Positions 59,812-64,000 of a stretch of DNA of 64,000 bases are shown here, piece by piece. Made by a program: the position numbers and the translations under genes. Position 1 is the first letter of the stretch, and each line of letters starts with the position of its first letter. Source of the DNA: Poa pratensis (Eukaryota; Streptophyta; Magnoliopsida; Poales; Poaceae); contig CAMZMU010000055.1 in NCBI GenBank assembly GCA_947311845.1, forward strand, positions 16,492,877 through 16,556,876, written 5' to 3'. Under the pieces are notes generated by a model. The model was not told where the DNA came from, searched no databases, and saw only the letters and a program-made list of their open reading frames with translations.

Positions 59812-60643
59812 ATCTACATTATAATGTAATTCCCAAATAAAATACATTGAAAATCATACTGATCGTCTTCTTAATTCGATTGTTGGACGACTGTCGGAAT
59901 TTGAAAACATTCATGGAACAAACAACAACATAAACATGACACCTGCAAACGCACTCGTCAACAAAAGTCTTGAAAACCACAACAACCACTCGTCGCGAAC
60001 AATGAGATCAAAAAACCGCCGATGGAATATCAGGTGGGCGCATACCCCAAGCAGCACATGCTTGCAATTTTTTACCACAAATTCAGAGGGTTGGAAAACC
60101 GAACCTTACCGAAGACCGAAACGAACGAACATATCCAAAATGTCTCACCATAAACCAACGAACAATTTCCTTTGACCGACACAACAAATGTCAATCTGGT
60201 AGCACCTACCCTCACTGGCTTTTCACCGACGCCGAAAACGTTAACGAGGAAGGGAGAGGCTTGATAGACCTTATTCCAATGTGCCATAGTTGCCATGACC
60301 TCGTTAATGTTGCTAGGGAGATCAAAACCAAACTCTACCTTTAGATAACTTGCAACAATGTCGAACGCAGGTCCGATGTCCACATCCCCTCTCACTGCCA
60401 GAGCAGGGAACAGAGGAGGCGGGCACTATCGATTCAGGATCGAAAACGGTGAAGATGGTGCAGATGGTGGCTGTAGTGGCGGCTAGGGTTGAACCCGCCT
60501 ATGTCGCTGCCTCTCTGTTTTCCGATGCGATCCTAATCCTTCTGTTAGCATACCTTATAAAAGCCAAGGTAGCTATACGACAACAGTTAGCGATTGGAGG
60601 CGCGACCGCGCGACGCGAGGCTCCAAGGTACATTGGTCGATGG
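59812..60643. other. Region right of the MULE, one unidentified frame
   Basis: A minus-strand frame at 60395-60072 (107 codons, 'IVASYLKVEFGFDLPSNINE', 'VMATMAHWNKVYQASPFLVN') looks protein-like but I do not recognise it. The rest shows no gene. Confidence 0.3.
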
Positions 60644-60651
60644 GTCGCGCC

Positions 60652-60868
60652 TAGGGATGTAAACAAATTGGATCGATATGGATTTGTCGTTACCATATCC
60701 TTCGCCATATCTTTTTATCGAATTCGAAGCGGAATGGCTACTTTATCGGGGTGAAAATATATGAATTGGATATACTTATCCGTCATATTCCTATAAACCT
60801 ATAAATTCTTTAAAAAGGTTTCAGAATCAAATTCGATGTGGAAATTATCCTATCCGCTTACACCCCTA
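60652..60868. mobile_element. hAT-like MITE, about 217 bp
   Basis: Ends TAGGGATGTAAACAAATTGGAT and the complement of the right side, TAGGGGTGTAAGCGGATAGGAT, are inverted repeats (about 16 of 22). Flanks GTCGCGCC (60644-60651) and TTCGCGCG (60869-60876) share 6 of 8 bases. TAGGG(A/G)TGTAA ends with an 8-bp duplication are typical of hAT MITEs. Confidence 0.6.
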
Positions 60869-60876
60869 TTCGCGCG

Positions 60877-63860
60877 ACACTATGGGACGAAAAACTTGTG
60901 TTGTCGCGGGTAGGAGCTTGACGCTCGACCCTACCGAAGACATGGTGTCACACCTCCGAAGCAACGCTAGAATGACACCGAATGAGCTAGGTTTTCAGTG
61001 CTTCTTTTTGACATGTTCATGCACTGTTTGGATATATTATCTAACTATATGAAAGCTGAACAGTTTCTCGGCACCGCAGCGATCGAGCACTGTTCTTGGC
61101 AACAGTGATACTGTAGCCTGGAACAGTGTTGAACAGTAACGATCCCGGCCGTCCGCCGTCGATCCAACGTCCTGCAGAACACGTCCGTGACGTTTTTGCA
61201 CAAAAGTCCCTCAGGAACCGAAAAAATAAACCCGCAGTCCACAGTTTTACGAGGAAAAGGACTTACATGAAATTATAGCAAAACTCAAGGTCTGTTCTAC
61301 AAAAACGTCCAGACCGCCCCCTCCCTCCTTCTTCTCCGCGCGACGCCGGAATCGCCGCGTCGCCACCGACGTGCTCCACCGCCGCTACGCGCCTCCGCGT
61401 CCAGATCGAGCCACACGGCGGGCTCCACCGTCCTCGCCTCCACCTCCTGGCCGCGCGCCGCCTGCCGGGACGCCAAATCCGCGCCGGAATCGCCGTCGCC
61501 GCGGTCGGTGCCCGTCGCGGTGTTTCGTGCTCGCCGGCGATGCTCCGGTGCCCTACAGGCGGCGGCGCCGCCACCTACGTGTTGCCCGCGTCGAGGCGCA
61601 TCCAGCGCGCCCAGCCGCGCATCCTGGGACGCGCTGGTTCGTCGCCGGCGACGTCGTCGCCGCCGCAGCGGCTCCGGCCATCAATGATGTCACGTTGATG
61701 TCATGGTGGGCCTGGGCTGCAGACAGGCTCTTGCTGGGCTGGGCTTTCCTATTTTTTTTCCCTTTCTCTCCATTCTGCTTTTCTATTTTTTCAAAACTTT
61801 TTGAACTTTTCAAAGACATTTCAAAATCAACTGCCACTAAATTCTACAAATTTGTCAAAATCAAAAATAGCCACTGCATTAAAAAAATTTGATTAGCTAC
61901 ATTTCCAAATCAAATTAGACCAAATTCCACAAATTTGTAAAAAACAAAATAGTCACTGCATTTAAAAAACAAAAGTTTGATTAGATGAATATTTTGACAA
62001 AATGCAAATTCATTGGCTCCAATTATGTCTTGCTTCTAAATTGACTTTAACAAATATAAATAGCTTAAATTTTTTTTGATTACATACATTTCCAAACCAA
62101 ATGAAACCAAATTCCACAAATTTGTAAAAAAAAACAGTCACTATATTGGAAAAAAATTTTACTACATGAATATTTCAACAAAATGCAAATTCATTTGCTC
62201 TAGTTGTACCTTGCTTCCAAATTGAATTTAATAAATATAAATAACTTCCCATATTACCAGCTTTGGCATTCGAACAACTTAACAATGTAAACTTTCCTTC
62301 AAATTAAACATATTAAAAACAAAAAAACTTTTAAATACACACATTTCCAAAATTTAATTATTTACACCACGTTACTCGCAAATATGACAAAAAAAACAAC
62401 ATGCCTACAAGAAAGAAAGAAAAAAAACTACTTATGACATATGATCTCCATTCAAATTTCAATATTTCAAAAAAAAAAGGACAAGCCTTCCACGTATTAC
62501 CATGAAGGGCTAAACAATTTCTACAAAAATTAAAAATCGTTCAAAAAACAAAATCTCTGACTATATACAACAAAATAATCAGAGAATTACGTGCTAATTA
62601 CTTATGCCATTAAACAAAACTTTCTGAAAATTCAAAACTTCAAAATGTTTGCAGATATTTGAAATACATTTTCCCTAATTGCAATAAAAAAATCATGCCA
62701 ACATACGACCATATTTAAATACTTCAATTCGCTAAATATTTCAATAATCACTAAACTATATACAAAATGCTCATAAAAAATCAACGCTAACTACATATAG
62801 CAAAACATAAAATATAGTTGCACAATTCAAAATGATTAAAATTTAGATGCAACATAGACAGACTTTCCCCATTTGTTAGCACGAATGCAAAAAATATGCA
62901 GCACCGCTAACTACATACTTAACTCAAATATTATTTGGAAAAAAAAACATGTTTCAACATTTCAAATTGCTAAAATATTTGAGGTGTCCCAAAATATATC
63001 AACATGCTCGAAAAAAATGATACTTGCTAATGCCAAAATACAAACAAACTTAAACAATTCAATCTACCTAATATTTGTCTACATTGTAGGTACACTTCAC
63101 CTAATTATTGATTAAAAAGTAATAAATGCTCACAAAATACATTTCCTCTCATTATACTATGTTGTCGGGAAAAAAATACCAATCATTATTTGCGCTACTT
63201 ATGGCATAGTGAAAACATATTTCAAAGTTTCACTTCAACGAATATTTGGAGAAAATCCAAATTAATTCCCCCAAATTATGGATCGAATTTAATAAATGTC
63301 TGTATAAATTTAATAAATGTCCGTACAATGTATTTCATTTGATTATGGAGTCCAATTAAATTTTAAAGGCAAAATACAAACTTAATATATCTTCCCGAAT
63401 TGTTTGACATTCAGGGATAATTTAGCTGAAATCTATCTAATTATGCACATAAAATTAAAAAAATGCTCCATTCACTAAATGTTCGCACAAAATAAAGACC
63501 CATTTCCTCTAATTATGAATTTATGAATTGAATTTAACGAATTCCCTTACAATGCATTTTCTCAGACTATGGAGTTAAATTAAACATTTCAATATTTATA
63601 ACAAATTACAAAAATACTTGAACACTCCAATTTATGGAATTAAAGCAATTCAACGAATGCTGTTCATTTACAATAGTGCACACCTTAGTACGAATATGCA
63701 TAGAAAATAAGAATTTTTTCCGTCTAACTAATTTTGTTACTTAATCTTCTCAATTATAAAACATTCCTTTAATACACTTTGGACATATGCAATACTTCAA
63801 TAAAGCATAGTTCGCGAAGTATTACAACAACATATCGCCAATAAAAATTTAAAAATTAAC
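60877..63860. other. No gene supported; probable Helitron body
   Basis: 61280-61700 is GC-rich and opens frames on both strands with no known domain. From 61740 the sequence is strongly AT-rich, with recurring phrases such as CAAATTCCACAAATTTGTAAAA and CAACAAAATGCAAATTCATT. The region ends in a Helitron terminus, so part of it is likely that element. The 5' end was not found. Confidence 0.5.
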
Positions 63861-63863
63861 AAA

Positions 63864-63896
63864 CGCGCGTCGTGACGACGCGCAAAATTCAACTAG
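63864..63896 (+). mobile_element. Helitron 3' terminus (end E)
   Basis: A perfect 9-bp stem GCGCGTCGT / ACGACGCGC (63865-63873, 63875-63883) with one unpaired base is followed by AAAATTCAA and CTAG (63893-63896), then T. It is the clearest of the five Helitron ends in the window. Confidence 0.75.
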
Positions 63897-64000
63897 TAAT
63901 AGTGTTAGAATTCAGAAAACTGAGCGGAAACTTGTGATCTTTAATTGCTTGTGGACAAAGCCCTATTTATACATGATTTTATAAGAAGCGGCGTGAGAAG

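Noticed and set aside
47403..59842. AAATAAAA as target duplication of the FAR1-ULP1 MULE
   Set aside because: The eight bases occur on both sides but lie more than 20 bp outside the matched ends, and the DNA between them does not pair; low-complexity coincidence is likely.
61263..61892. GC-rich ORFs of 94-173 codons as genes
   Set aside because: Arg/Ala/Pro-rich products in overlapping frames on both strands, no domain, no splice or promoter signal.
1..64000. tRNA, rRNA or plastid/mitochondrial insertions
   Set aside because: I looked for them and recognised none; only primer-site complements of tRNA-iMet and tRNA-Asp are present.

Overview
The window looks like nuclear DNA of a grass, most likely a Pooideae/Triticeae genome (wheat, Aegilops, barley or rye group). 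The reasons are the density and depth of nested transposons, grass-type Copia and Tat-like Gypsy elements, a CACTA with the CACTACAAGAAA terminus, Helitron 3' ends of a grass-type pattern, and a PIR2-helical/DUF3615-type gene. Species assignment is inference. Only two ordinary host genes are visible: a WTF9-like PORR gene (18271-19520, plus strand, one apparent one-base frameshift) and an intact two-exon PIR2/DUF3615-type gene (33500-35236, minus strand). Almost everything else is mobile DNA.

Layout. 1-6722: truncated Copia retrotransposon on the minus strand with a complete 5' LTR and a tRNA-iMet primer site. 6723-9888: intergenic DNA with a MITE end, a 380-bp foldback element and an 841-bp Mutator-like element (TSD 8/9) that carries an exon-1/intron-1 edge of an IAA-amino-acid hydrolase (ILR1-like) gene. 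9889-16446: complete non-coding LTR element (LARD-like) with 1.5-kb LTRs that differ only by six short indels. 16770-18010: TGTAGC-rich non-autonomous element with a C32 run. 18271-20850: the WTF9-like gene and a duplicated 3' flank holding a hAT-like MITE. 20852-30701: Tat-like Gypsy element with a perfect TCTGT TSD, a 2.2-kb insert in its primer binding site, a gag-to-RNase H internal deletion, integrase, and a spliced antisense gene before the 3' LTR. 33500-35236: the DUF3615-type gene. 35365-43993: a Helitron on the minus strand, holding a peroxidase gene fragment that is split by a 6.9-kb CACTA element (AAG TSD); the CACTA carries a ribosomal protein S5 fragment and long tandem repeats. 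44013-47289: two further Helitron 3' ends facing outward. 47435-59811: a 12.4-kb Mutator-like element with a FAR1/FHY3-type transposase and a convergent ULP1-type SUMO-protease gene, the latter broken by a truncated LINE. 59812-64000: AT-rich DNA with one hAT-like MITE and a fifth Helitron 3' end with a perfect 9-bp stem.

How the parts relate. The two host genes stand alone and share no pathway that I can see. The transposons show a stacking order: for example peroxidase fragment -> captured by Helitron -> split by CACTA. Many reading frames (WTF9, FAR1, ULP1, antisense gene) and the two sister LTRs are interrupted by single-base differences, most of them in short homopolymers. That pattern suggests either residual sequencing error or very recent decay, so 'pseudogene' calls resting only on such shifts should be read with care.
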